Positions 1 through 7,309 of a DNA stretch of 7,380 bases are shown here, in pieces. Both the position numbers and the translations under genes were made by a program. The notes beneath the pieces were generated by a model, which was not told the DNA's origin, made no database searches, and was given only the letters and a program-made list of their open reading frames with translations. Position 1 is the first letter of the stretch, and each line of letters begins with the position of its first letter. Origin of the DNA: Candidatus Symbiothrix sp. (GTDB lineage Bacteria; Bacteroidota; Bacteroidia; Bacteroidales; Azobacteroidaceae); the NCBI GenBank assembly GCA_031270925.1, contig JAISWY010000073.1, forward strand, positions 1-7,380. The letters are read 5' to 3'.

Positions 1-1731
1 CGAACCGCTGACGGTCATAAAAATATAGGCGCCGTTTTCATACACAATACAAGGCCAAAGCGCTGTGGGTTTCAAGGGATTCAAGACCCCTTTGCCTGAT
101 TCGTCGCTCGTAGCAATCCGCCAGCGACGCAAATCCCAAAAGCGATGGTTTTCAAAAGCCAACTCAATACGGCGTTCGTTGCGTATTCGGTTCAGCGTTA
201 TTTCGTTTTGCGACAGTTGTTTAATTCCGGCGCGTTCGCGTATCCGGTTCAAAGCATCTACGGCATTGACCGTATGTCCTAATTCCATTTCGGCTTCAGC
301 TTTATTGAGATACATTTCGGCCAAGCGGAATACCGGCCATGTTTGGTCGGATTTACCTTCGGAAAAATCGCTCCGTCGCTCATCATAAAATTTTTTCTGA
401 TAAAAACCGGTTTTGGATGGATCTTGTAAGGGAATGATACCATCTTTTCCAGCCAAATAAATCAGCGAGCCATCGGCCAGAAGCGCTTTATATTCCAAAT
501 GAGGCGCCAAACGAAACGAATCGTTCGATTTATAGTAAATGCCGCGACGGATTTCAACGATTCCGTCTTTGAATTTCGACATCGGCAAATAAACGGAAGC
601 GAACAGGCGCGGGTCTTTTCCGGTAAACAAATCCAAGGGATTCTCATACTCGATAAAGTTTTTCGTATCGGCGTCGTAAGTCTGCAATTTACCATCCGAA
701 CCATCGGTATATTCATAGGCTTCCACCATTTCGAGCGTTGGCGTCATGCCGCAACCGTAGCCGCCGGTAAAGCTGTAAGGCGTGGTGCTATGATCGAAAC
801 TGTGTCCCGCTTCAGGCAAATGATATTCTTTCGACCAGATATATTCGTTGTTGTTTTTATCAAGGAAAAGACGATTGTAGTTTTCTGTTTTATCGTCATA
901 TTGCTGATACAAAGCATATTGACCGGATCTGATAACCGAATCGGCGGCAACGGAAGCGGCCAACCAATACGGTTTAGCATCGGCGGCGATACCGGTTAAT
1001 CCCATCGGTTCTGTTTTTCCATATTGAGCGATGGAGGCGGCATACAAGGCGGCGCGCGATTTCAAGGCGAAAGCGGCATAGCGCGAAACACGGTTTCGAT
1101 CTATAACAGAACGTTTTACAGGCAAGACCGGCACAATATCGTCCATTTCCGAAAGGATAAAATCGTAAATGGTTTGTTCCTTGTCGCGGGCAACTTCCAA
1201 ATCATCCGGCCGGTCGGGATTATATTCCTGCGCTTCCATAATCAAAGGAACACCGCCGAAACGTTTAACCAACAGAAAATAATGATACGCACAGACAAAG
1301 CGGACTTCGGCGCGAATCAATTCCTTTTGTTCGGATGGAATATTCGCCGCATTGAGCTTTTGAAGCATCGAATTACAATTCCGTATCTGATCGTAAGGCC
1401 AATGATAAAACCACGAATCGCCGTAAATAACTTGCGTTTTTCCGCCAAGACCAAACTCGCCCTGTTGCCACGACGGATAGCTTTCGTCGGAAGCCGAACT
1501 CAAATTGAGTTGCGAATACACCCAAAAACCTTCGTAATAATCGAAATCCTCGTAATTGATGCGGGCATAGAGATCGGCCAGAATAGCATTGACTGTTTGC
1601 GGATCGCTCCACGCATTTTCATCGTCGATATAATTGGTCGGCCGGAGATCGAAAAAATCGCTACAGGCTGAGAAGACCAATATTCCCAGCCATCCAATCA
1701 TCCAATTATATTTCCATTTAAAACCCGACAT
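1..1731 (-). CDS. SusD/RagB-family surface nutrient-binding lipoprotein, C-terminus cut by the window edge
   Basis: Predicted outer-membrane lipoprotein that captures a ligand and acts as the lid of the SusC channel encoded just upstream. I translated it by hand: 577 codons run without a stop to the left edge, so the gene is intact here and lacks only its last residues. The start is ATG at 1731, inside the end of the SusC gene (14-base overlap). It gives a charged start (MSGFKWK), a hydrophobic stretch and a lipobox ending FSAC with Cys23. The later ATG at 1701 would lose both lysines, so it is less likely. After Cys23 the residues SDFFD are acidic, as expected for Bacteroidota surface-export signals. 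SusD family blocks are visible: W111-N120 (IRNCN), the AEVRFVCAYHYF helix near 141-152 followed by RFGGVPLI, ALKSRAALYAAS near 222-233, FRLAEMYLNKAEAE near 468-481, and RRIELAFENHRFWDLRRW near 520-537. The ligand cannot be read from the sequence. Family assignment is secure. Confidence 0.94.
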   Translation of the reverse strand, partial: MSGFKWKYNWMIGWLGILVFSACSDFFDLRPTNYIDDENAWSDPQTVNAILADLYARINYEDFDYYEGFWVYSQLNLSSASDESYPSWQQGEFGLGGKTQVIYGDSWFYHWPYDQIRNCNSMLQKLNAANIPSEQKELIRAEVRFVCAYHYFLLVKRFGGVPLIMEAQEYNPDRPDDLEVARDKEQTIYDFILSEMDDIVPVLPVKRSVIDRNRVSRYAAFALKSRAALYAASIAQYGKTEPMGLTGIAADAKPYWLAASVAADSVIRSGQYALYQQYDDKTENYNRLFLDKNNNEYIWSKEYHLPEAGHSFDHSTTPYSFTGGYGCGMTPTLEMVEAYEYTDGSDGKLQTYDADTKNFIEYENPLDLFTGKDPRLFASVYLPMSKFKDGIVEIRRGIYYKSNDSFRLAPHLEYKALLADGSLIYLAGKDGIIPLQDPSKTGFYQKKFYDERRSDFSEGKSDQTWPVFRLAEMYLNKAEAEMELGHTVNAVDALNRIRERAGIKQLSQNEITLNRIRNERRIELAFENHRFWDLRRWRIATSDESGKGVLNPLKPTALWPCIVYENGAYIFMTVSGS

Positions 1732-4700
1732 TGATTCCGAAATTAATGGTTTTCATTTGTGGATAATACATTCCGGCCCCCAATGCACCTTCCGGATCGA
1801 CATCTTTCAAGTCTTTTCGCGTAAATGTCAGCAGGTTATAAGCGCCGACATACACGCGGCAAGTTTGAATCCCCGCTTTCGATATCAAAGCCGGCGGCAA
1901 AGAATATCCCAAATCGACGGTTTTCAAACGCAAGTAAGACGTGGCCATATTCCAAAAGGTGGAAGGCTGCGAATTACCGCCGTATCCTTCGACGCGCAAA
2001 GCCGGAAAACGCCCCGGAATCCATTCACTGTTGGGATCGTTCGCATCGGCGCGATGCCAGCGGTCGTTGTACATCGCATAAGCATTGCCGACGCCGCCCT
2101 GCGCAAAGGCTTCTTTGTAATTGAAATAGTAGGTATAATTGGCTGCCCCCTGAAAGAAGAGCGTGCAATCGAAATTTTTCCATGCAGCCGAGACATTGAG
2201 TCCGAAAAAGATTTCGGGACGGTCGCTCCGTCCGATCGGCGCAATGTCTAACTGATTGATAACACCGTCGTTGTTCAAATCGCGGTATTTAATATCGCCG
2301 GGCAAAAGCGTTGTATTGCCTTGTCCGTCTTGAATGGGCGAATGCAGGATTTCTTCAAAGTTTTGGAATTGCCCCAAAGCTTCGTAGCCGAAAGAGATAT
2401 TGTCCCAGCGATAGGGATTTTTCGAGATGTGGCCGTTGTCTTCCCTGTATCGCGATTCCCAATAGGCATATCGGTTTCCGGCTTCGGCCAATTCCTGGTA
2501 TTCCCGCTTTTTGCGTGCGTAAGAAAACGAGGCTCTTGTGTCGAGCAGCACACTACCGATGCGTTGTTTGGAACCGACAATCCATTCGAAGCCGCGATCG
2601 CTTTCGCTGTTCAGGTTTTCGTCGGGCATTTCGGCTCCGAAAGAAGTCGGCAGGGAAGAGGCTCGCGTGGCATACATTCCGGAATGCATCCGGTAAAACA
2701 AATCCCATTCGGTATAAAGTTTTTCGCGCCACAAAGCGATATTTCCCCCGATATTGGAAACTTTCACTTTTTCCCAAGTCAGATACGGGTTAATCAATCC
2801 CCGGTCGGTAGCGGCCAAAACCAAATTATTTTCGCCCTGCACGAAATACAGTGGAGAACCGAAAACGTCTTTTCCGGGATAATTATAACCCGACAGGAAA
2901 TAATATTCATTCAAATCGGAAGCCAGCGGAAAAACACCGTAAGAAGCCCTGATTTTCAGGTTATCGAGCCAGGGAGCGTTTTCCTTCACGGCTTTTTCTT
3001 CCGAAATCAGCCATCCGGCCGAAAGACTTTGGGTAAAAACCCAACGGTCGTTTTTCAGGAATTTACTTACTCCATCGTTCCGGAAACTGTATTCCATAAA
3101 ATATTTATCGGCAAAACCGTAATGGAAACGGCCAATGATTCCCATCGTTGCCGTTTGATACGAGCTCCCGCCGATGGTTTTATTGATGGCGGCGTCCAGT
3201 TCGGGAATGGACGACAGCGTAAATTCACCCGAAATCAAACTGTTGTGATGGCCGAAACGACGGTTTTCCAACAGCAACAAGCCCGTTAAATGATGTTTTG
3301 AAAAAGCATGATCGTAATGAAGGGAATATTGTTGGGTAAAAATAGTATTCTGAGCCAGATTTTCGGTTTTGACGGTGGTCTGCGTGAGCGGAACGGCTTC
3401 ATAAAAATCCGCAATCGGATTGTAAGTATATTCCGAACAGGCTTTTTTGAAAATATGCTGCGTGGCGTTTTGCCGGTCGTAAGCGAGTTGCGCTTTCAAA
3501 GCCAAGCCTTCGACAAAGGGCAGGTTGTAGTTCAAGGCAAACTGGCCGTTCCATTCCTCATAAATTCTTTCATCGGTTCCGACCAGGTTGCGGTCGAGCA
3601 AGGCCATGGGATTGGGTTCGCTTCCCAAATCGTTATAATACAACGAATTGTTATTGGCGTAAACGGATTTATAAGGCAGCGCCATAACCAAATTTTTAAA
3701 AATGCCCTGCGAAAAATTATCCTCGCTTCCTCCACCCGAAACGGTGGCAGGAGCATCACGCACTTCCCTTCTTCCGCCGATTTGCAGATCCGCTTTCCAA
3801 TGGTCGGCAATGGTTGTACCGATATTCGAACGCAAGTTGAAACGCTGAAAATTATCTTTGGTTTTCAAAATTCCATCCTGATTCAAATAACCCAAGGAGA
3901 AAAAATATTTGGTTTCGCGGGTTCCACCACTGATATTCAGGTTGTGTTGTTGCATTGGCGCCACGTCTTTCAATACGGTTTTTTGCCAGTCGGTATTTTC
4001 GGCGGCAGCTATATCGCCGGGCGAGAATGCAGGCGTCTGGCCTTGGTGCGACAAATTGAGGCAGGCTTCGTTGTAGCTGTTCATGTAATCCCACACATTC
4101 ATATAAGCCGGATAGCGGGTAATGTTTTGCAAGGCGCAATTAAAATGATAAGCGATTTTTGCACGCGATTCTTGACCTTTTTTCGTGCTAATAAGCAATG
4201 CGCCGTTAGCGCCACGGATGCCATACACCGCTGCTGAAGCGTCTTTCAAGACCGAAACCGATTCGATTTCGTTGGGGTCAATTTGGGAGAAAGGGCGTTC
4301 TATTCCGTCCACGATAACCAATATCTCATCGCCATAGCCGCGAATATCGATCTGACTGCCGTCGTATCCGGGGCGACCGCTGCGTTGAATGCCTCTGACA
4401 CCCGACAAGTTGCCCGCCAAAGTATTCGTCAGGTCGGGACGTTGCGCTTGCACCAATATTTTACCGGCAACCGAAGCCACCGAGCCGGTAATCAACATCC
4501 GCCGTTGTGTGCCGTAGCCGACCACCACAATTTCGTCTATCATTTTTGTATCGGTTTCCATCACAATCGAAAGGAAACGTTTTCCCTGTACGGGAATGGT
4601 ACGGTCGGCCAATCCGAGGTAATGAACGGATATGGAAGCCGTTGGAGGCAAAATAAGTGTAAAATTCCCTTCCGAATCGGTAAATACGGCATTGTCGGTT

Positions 4701-5140
4701 TTTCCTTTTTCAAAAACCAATACACCTGCGAGCGCATGCTTGTCGGGATCCGATATTTTTCCGCTAATCGTATGTAAAACAGAAAGTTGCGATGAATTTT
4801 CCAATAATTCGGCATCTTGCTGCTGTTTGAGAATAATATTGTTACCCGACAGAACATAAATCAATTGCAAGGCCGCACAGCATTTTTGTAGCGCCGTTTC
4901 CAAAGGCTCGTTCTTCACATTCAAGTCGATTTTCCGTTTGGGATTCACATCTTCTTTGGAAAAAACGAAAAAATAACCGGTTTGTTTTTCGATTTCGCGG
5001 AATATTTCACTCACGGAAGCATTGTCTTTTTGAATGGTAATCAATTTATCGAAAACCGGATGCGTTAAGGCTACACTTCGACCGGCGACAATCAGCATTG
5101 CCGCGAGCAGTATTAGATTAAAAGAGGCCGAAGAACGCAT
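1718..5140 (-). CDS. SusC/RagA-family TonB-dependent outer-membrane transporter with N-terminal STN signalling domain
   Basis: Complete 1140-residue outer-membrane importer, energised by TonB/ExbBD and paired with the SusD-like lipoprotein that follows. Domain order: signal peptide about 1-24 (hydrophobic LILLAAMLIVAG); STN domain about 30-105; carboxypeptidase-regulatory-like beta-sandwich about 122-200 (ISGKISD, then TDSEGNF); TonB-box region EIVVVGYGTQRR at 203-214; plug about 215-322, with DIRGYGDEILVIVDGIE and the SusC signature SVLKDASAAVYGIRGANGA; then a 22-stranded-type beta-barrel to the end, closing with INFGINVGF and its terminal Phe. The length is normal for an STN-containing SusC. 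STN domains are found in transporters that signal to a FecR anti-sigma factor, and a FecR gene lies 11 bases upstream, so the two are very likely co-transcribed and functionally coupled. The stop codon lies inside the SusD reading frame, suggesting translational coupling. No Shine-Dalgarno is visible, as usual in Bacteroidota. The substrate is unknown; a glycan is the commonest for this family, but peptides or cofactors are possible. Confidence 0.97.
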   Translation of the reverse strand: MRSSASFNLILLAAMLIVAGRSVALTHPVFDKLITIQKDNASVSEIFREIEKQTGYFFVFSKEDVNPKRKIDLNVKNEPLETALQKCCAALQLIYVLSGNNIILKQQQDAELLENSSQLSVLHTISGKISDPDKHALAGVLVFEKGKTDNAVFTDSEGNFTLILPPTASISVHYLGLADRTIPVQGKRFLSIVMETDTKMIDEIVVVGYGTQRRMLITGSVASVAGKILVQAQRPDLTNTLAGNLSGVRGIQRSGRPGYDGSQIDIRGYGDEILVIVDGIERPFSQIDPNEIESVSVLKDASAAVYGIRGANGALLISTKKGQESRAKIAYHFNCALQNITRYPAYMNVWDYMNSYNEACLNLSHQGQTPAFSPGDIAAAENTDWQKTVLKDVAPMQQHNLNISGGTRETKYFFSLGYLNQDGILKTKDNFQRFNLRSNIGTTIADHWKADLQIGGRREVRDAPATVSGGGSEDNFSQGIFKNLVMALPYKSVYANNNSLYYNDLGSEPNPMALLDRNLVGTDERIYEEWNGQFALNYNLPFVEGLALKAQLAYDRQNATQHIFKKACSEYTYNPIADFYEAVPLTQTTVKTENLAQNTIFTQQYSLHYDHAFSKHHLTGLLLLENRRFGHHNSLISGEFTLSSIPELDAAINKTIGGSSYQTATMGIIGRFHYGFADKYFMEYSFRNDGVSKFLKNDRWVFTQSLSAGWLISEEKAVKENAPWLDNLKIRASYGVFPLASDLNEYYFLSGYNYPGKDVFGSPLYFVQGENNLVLAATDRGLINPYLTWEKVKVSNIGGNIALWREKLYTEWDLFYRMHSGMYATRASSLPTSFGAEMPDENLNSESDRGFEWIVGSKQRIGSVLLDTRASFSYARKKREYQELAEAGNRYAYWESRYREDNGHISKNPYRWDNISFGYEALGQFQNFEEILHSPIQDGQGNTTLLPGDIKYRDLNNDGVINQLDIAPIGRSDRPEIFFGLNVSAAWKNFDCTLFFQGAANYTYYFNYKEAFAQGGVGNAYAMYNDRWHRADANDPNSEWIPGRFPALRVEGYGGNSQPSTFWNMATSYLRLKTVDLGYSLPPALISKAGIQTCRVYVGAYNLLTFTRKDLKDVDPEGALGAGMYYPQMKTINFGINVGF

Positions 5141-5151
5141 AAAGAACTAAT

Positions 5152-6138
5152 TCATTGAATATAAATAATTTTATTATCCAAACTCATCCGATAATTGAAT
5201 TTGTTGGTTTGATGGATGGCATTGATGATTTGTTCTGCCGAATCGGAGGATTTGAATTTGCCGGTATAGACGATGTCGAGGGCTTTGGTGTTTTGGATGA
5301 TAAATTTCACATCGTAATACAATTCGATGCGCTTAATGATTTCGGAAAACGGTTGCGAATCGAAAGCGAAAACGCCGTTAGTCCACAACGTTTGATCTTC
5401 GGCGTCAATTGCAATTTTTTGCAGGCCTTTGTCGGTCAATCGCACCTGTTCGTCGGGCGACAAGCGGATATTTTCGCCTTTGCCGGCATTCGATACTTCG
5501 ACCGATCCTTCGATCAAAGTTGTTTCAAACATCGGCATTTCGGAATAATTAATCACATTGAACTTGGTTCCCAGCACGCGCACGTTGTAGCGGCTTGTTT
5601 CAACCGTAAACGGTTTACCTTGCGCTTTGACCACCTCGAAACAGGCTTCGCCGTCCAAATACACTTTTCGGTTACGGGAATTGAACGACTTGGGAATCCG
5701 TATCCGGCTGCGGGAATTGAGACAGACCTTGCTTCCGTCGGTCAAGGTAATATTGACACGCTGGCCGACCGGAACAACAATTTCGCTGTATAAGGTATCG
5801 TTTCCGGCGACGAAATAGCGAACGGTAACAAACGTACACAAAACGGCCACAACGATAATCGCAGCATAGCGATAGAACGATTGCAGACGCCATTGTCGTC
5901 GCATCATCCGGATACCGGCATAAAATCGCCTTAATGAGGTTTCCGCTTCTTCCGAACCGGCGGTATGCGACGATGCGACGATTGTCAATCCCTTGATATT
6001 TTGTAATCGAATGAAATCGGCCTTCAATTCCGCATCTTTTTCGACAGCGGAAAAAAACGCCGTTTTTTCATTCTCGTTGAGTTCTCCGTAAAAATAACGT
6101 TCCAATAACTGCTGCATCGGTATTTTTCTTTTTATCAT
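5152..6138 (-). CDS. FecR-family anti-sigma factor (single-pass inner-membrane protein)
   Basis: A 328-residue regulator expected to hold an ECF sigma factor through its cytoplasmic N-terminus and to receive the signal from the STN domain of the SusC encoded 11 bases downstream. Visible parts: cytoplasmic segment 1-90 (MQQLLERYFYGELNENEK, typical of the family start), rich in Arg just before the membrane; one transmembrane helix about 91-109 (YAAIIVVAVLCTFVTVRYF); periplasmic FecR domain about 117-235, with VPVGQRVNITLTDGSKVCLNS, YLDGEACFEV and RVLGTKFNV; and a C-terminal DUF4974/STN-like domain about 255-328 (FDSQPFSEIIKRIELYYDVKF, then YTGKFKSSDS). Related anti-sigma factors are cleaved at a Gly-Thr pair; here the candidate is Gly190-Thr191. 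Two starts are possible: ATG at 6138 (used here) or ATG at 6117 (Met8), which matches the usual family start better. No ECF sigma gene lies next to it in the window, which is unusual. Family assignment is secure; the sigma partner is inferred. Confidence 0.95.
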   Translation of the reverse strand: MIKRKIPMQQLLERYFYGELNENEKTAFFSAVEKDAELKADFIRLQNIKGLTIVASSHTAGSEEAETSLRRFYAGIRMMRRQWRLQSFYRYAAIIVVAVLCTFVTVRYFVAGNDTLYSEIVVPVGQRVNITLTDGSKVCLNSRSRIRIPKSFNSRNRKVYLDGEACFEVVKAQGKPFTVETSRYNVRVLGTKFNVINYSEMPMFETTLIEGSVEVSNAGKGENIRLSPDEQVRLTDKGLQKIAIDAEDQTLWTNGVFAFDSQPFSEIIKRIELYYDVKFIIQNTKALDIVYTGKFKSSDSAEQIINAIHQTNKFNYRMSLDNKIIYIQ

Positions 6139-6195
6139 TTTTTATATAAGAACGACAAAGGTAGTGATTACCACCAAAAGTATTGTTATGTTTTT
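6139..6195 (-). promoter_or_regulatory. mrp-fecR intergenic region with two -7-like promoter motifs
   Basis: This 57-base gap contains two matches to the Bacteroidota -7 consensus TAnnTTTG when read on the minus strand: TACCTTTG at 6163-6156 and TACTTTTG at 6182-6175. The first ends 17 bases before the ATG at 6138 and 38 bases before the alternative ATG at 6117, which would give a more usual leader length. No good TTTG -33 element is seen at the expected 19-21 base spacing for either motif, so housekeeping promoter activity is uncertain. An ECF-dependent promoter could look different. The fecR-susC-susD unit may instead be read through from mrp. Confidence 0.4.
6160..6175 (-). repeat. Short inverted repeat between mrp and fecR
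   Basis: Read on the minus strand this is GGTGGT-AATC-ACTACC, a six-base-pair stem with one G-U wobble and a four-base loop. It sits exactly between the two -7-like motifs. It could be a weak terminator or attenuator after mrp, or an operator half-site pair, but the stem is short and only three T residues follow it, so a strong intrinsic terminator is unlikely. It may also be chance. Confidence 0.3.
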
Positions 6196-7269
6196 TTACA
6201 TTGCCCCATTTTTGTATGAACTCTTAACTAGCCGTTCCGCCAAACCTCGAAACGCCGGCTTCATAAGCGAATCTTCACTCAAAGCCACCGGCAACCCGCT
6301 GTCGCCACTCTCGCAAATCCCCTGCACCATCGGAATCTCGCCCAAAAGCGGAATACCCAATTCTTCAGCCAAACGCTTCCCGCCGTCTTTTCCGAAAATA
6401 TAATATTTGTTCTCCGGTAACTCGGCCGGCGTGAACCAAGCCATATTTTCAACCAATCCCAAAATGGGAACTTTCACTTTTTCGTTACGAAACAAATCGA
6501 TGCCTTTGCGTGCGTCGGCCAAAGCAACTTCCTGCGGCGTGGTAACAATAATAGCGCCGGTCAGCGATAAAAATTGAATCAAAGAGAGTTGAATATCGCT
6601 CGTTCCGGGCGGTAAATCTAAAATAAAATAATCCAATTCGCCCCAATTCGTATCCGAAATCAATTGTTTCAATGCGTTGCCGGCCATGCTTCCACGCCAC
6701 GCCACCGCGCTTCCTTTTGCCACAAAAAAGCCGATGGAAAGGATTTTCACGCCGTATTTCTCGATGGGAATAATCCAATTTCGCCCGTCAATATTTTCGG
6801 AATACGGATGGGCGTCTTCTTCTCCAAACATTTTCGGAATACTGGGGCCGAAAATATCGGCGTCCAACAAGCCCACGCGGTAACCGAGTTGCGCCAATGC
6901 GACGGCCAAATTGACCGAAACGGTACTCTTCCCCACGCCGCCTTTGCCCGACGCAACGGCAATGATATTTTTGACTTCCGGCAATAAATTCTTCGGTTCG
7001 GGAGGAGGAACCGGCGTAGTTAAGGCTCGAATATTGCCTTTGATTTCAATTTCAGGATCGACAAAAGTCAGAATCGCTGTTTCGGCCGCCTTGATTACCG
7101 ACTTGATAAACGGATCGTTCGGCTTGTCGAATACAATTGAAAAAACGACTTTCCTCCCTTCGATCTGCCAATCGCCGGCGATCATTCCGGCTTCCACTAA
7201 ATTTTTTCCGTTACCGGGATAACGCACTTTCGACAGTGCTTCCAATATTGATTCGGGAGAGAGTTTCAT
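6196..7269 (-). CDS. mrp: Mrp/ApbC-family P-loop ATPase, iron-sulfur cluster carrier type
   Basis: Complete 357-residue cytoplasmic ATPase of the Mrp/NBP35 family, whose members carry or transfer Fe-S clusters to apoproteins. An N-terminal MIP18-like (DUF59) domain covers about 4-85, followed by a proline-rich linker (TPVPPPEPK) and the ParA-like ATPase. ATPase motifs: deviant Walker A GKGGVGKST at 108-116 with the signature lysine (Lys109) and Lys114; LLDADIFGPSIPKMFG at 134-149; AWRGSMAGNALKQL at 190-203; Walker B region YFILDLPPGTSD at 214-225; VENMAWF at 273-279. The start at 7269 gives the expected family N-terminus. An oddity is that the C-terminal CxxC pair used to bridge an Fe-S cluster in classical Mrp proteins is absent (TPAELPENKYY occupies that place), and the protein has only one cysteine, Cys319. 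From memory, other Bacteroidota Mrp proteins also lack the pair, so this is probably a lineage trait and not damage. No direct link to the uptake genes downstream is evident. Confidence 0.95.
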   Translation of the reverse strand: MKLSPESILEALSKVRYPGNGKNLVEAGMIAGDWQIEGRKVVFSIVFDKPNDPFIKSVIKAAETAILTFVDPEIEIKGNIRALTTPVPPPEPKNLLPEVKNIIAVASGKGGVGKSTVSVNLAVALAQLGYRVGLLDADIFGPSIPKMFGEEDAHPYSENIDGRNWIIPIEKYGVKILSIGFFVAKGSAVAWRGSMAGNALKQLISDTNWGELDYFILDLPPGTSDIQLSLIQFLSLTGAIIVTTPQEVALADARKGIDLFRNEKVKVPILGLVENMAWFTPAELPENKYYIFGKDGGKRLAEELGIPLLGEIPMVQGICESGDSGLPVALSEDSLMKPAFRGLAERLVKSSYKNGAM

Positions 7270-7283
7270 CGTTTTTTTGAGTG

Positions 7284-7291
7284 CAAAGATA
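7284..7291 (-). promoter_or_regulatory. Putative Bacteroidota -7 promoter element for mrp
   Basis: Read on the minus strand the sequence is TATCTTTG, an exact match to the TAnnTTTG consensus for the primary sigma factor of Bacteroidota. It ends 14 bases before the mrp ATG at 7269, implying a very short leader that contains an A-run (CAAAAAAACG) and no Shine-Dalgarno. The region about 20 bases further upstream is T-rich (TTTTTCAAT) but has no clear TTTG -33 element. The motif suggests mrp has its own promoter. Confidence 0.5.
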
Positions 7292-7309
7292 GTGTTTATG
7301 TTGTAGATT

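Noticed and set aside
499..1671. Plus-strand open frames 499-999 and 1024-1671 opposite the SusD gene
   Set aside because: They are also in codon register with the antisense of SusD, which is open without interruption across the region and has clear family motifs. They are byproducts of codon bias.
462..1697. Apparent break-up of the SusD region into several short minus-strand frames, suggesting a pseudogene
   Set aside because: Those fragments are in other frames. The frame starting at 1731 is open for all 577 codons to the edge and carries every expected SusD block, so there is no frameshift or stop.
2321..4777. Three long plus-strand open frames (2321-3289, 3308-4237, 4283-4777) opposite the SusC gene
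   Set aside because: All three are in the same frame, in exact codon register with the antisense of SusC. Stops in that frame require TTA, CTA or TCA in the sense gene, and these Leu and Ser codons are uncommon here, so long antisense frames arise passively. The translations resemble no family and the SusC reading explains the whole stretch.
5155..5793. Plus-strand open frame of 212 codons opposite FecR
   Set aside because: In codon register with the FecR antisense; no recognisable domain and no independent start signals.
6196..6230. ATGT...ACAT inverted repeat around the mrp stop codon as a terminator
   Set aside because: Four base pairs across an A-run; too weak and A-rich instead of T-rich downstream.
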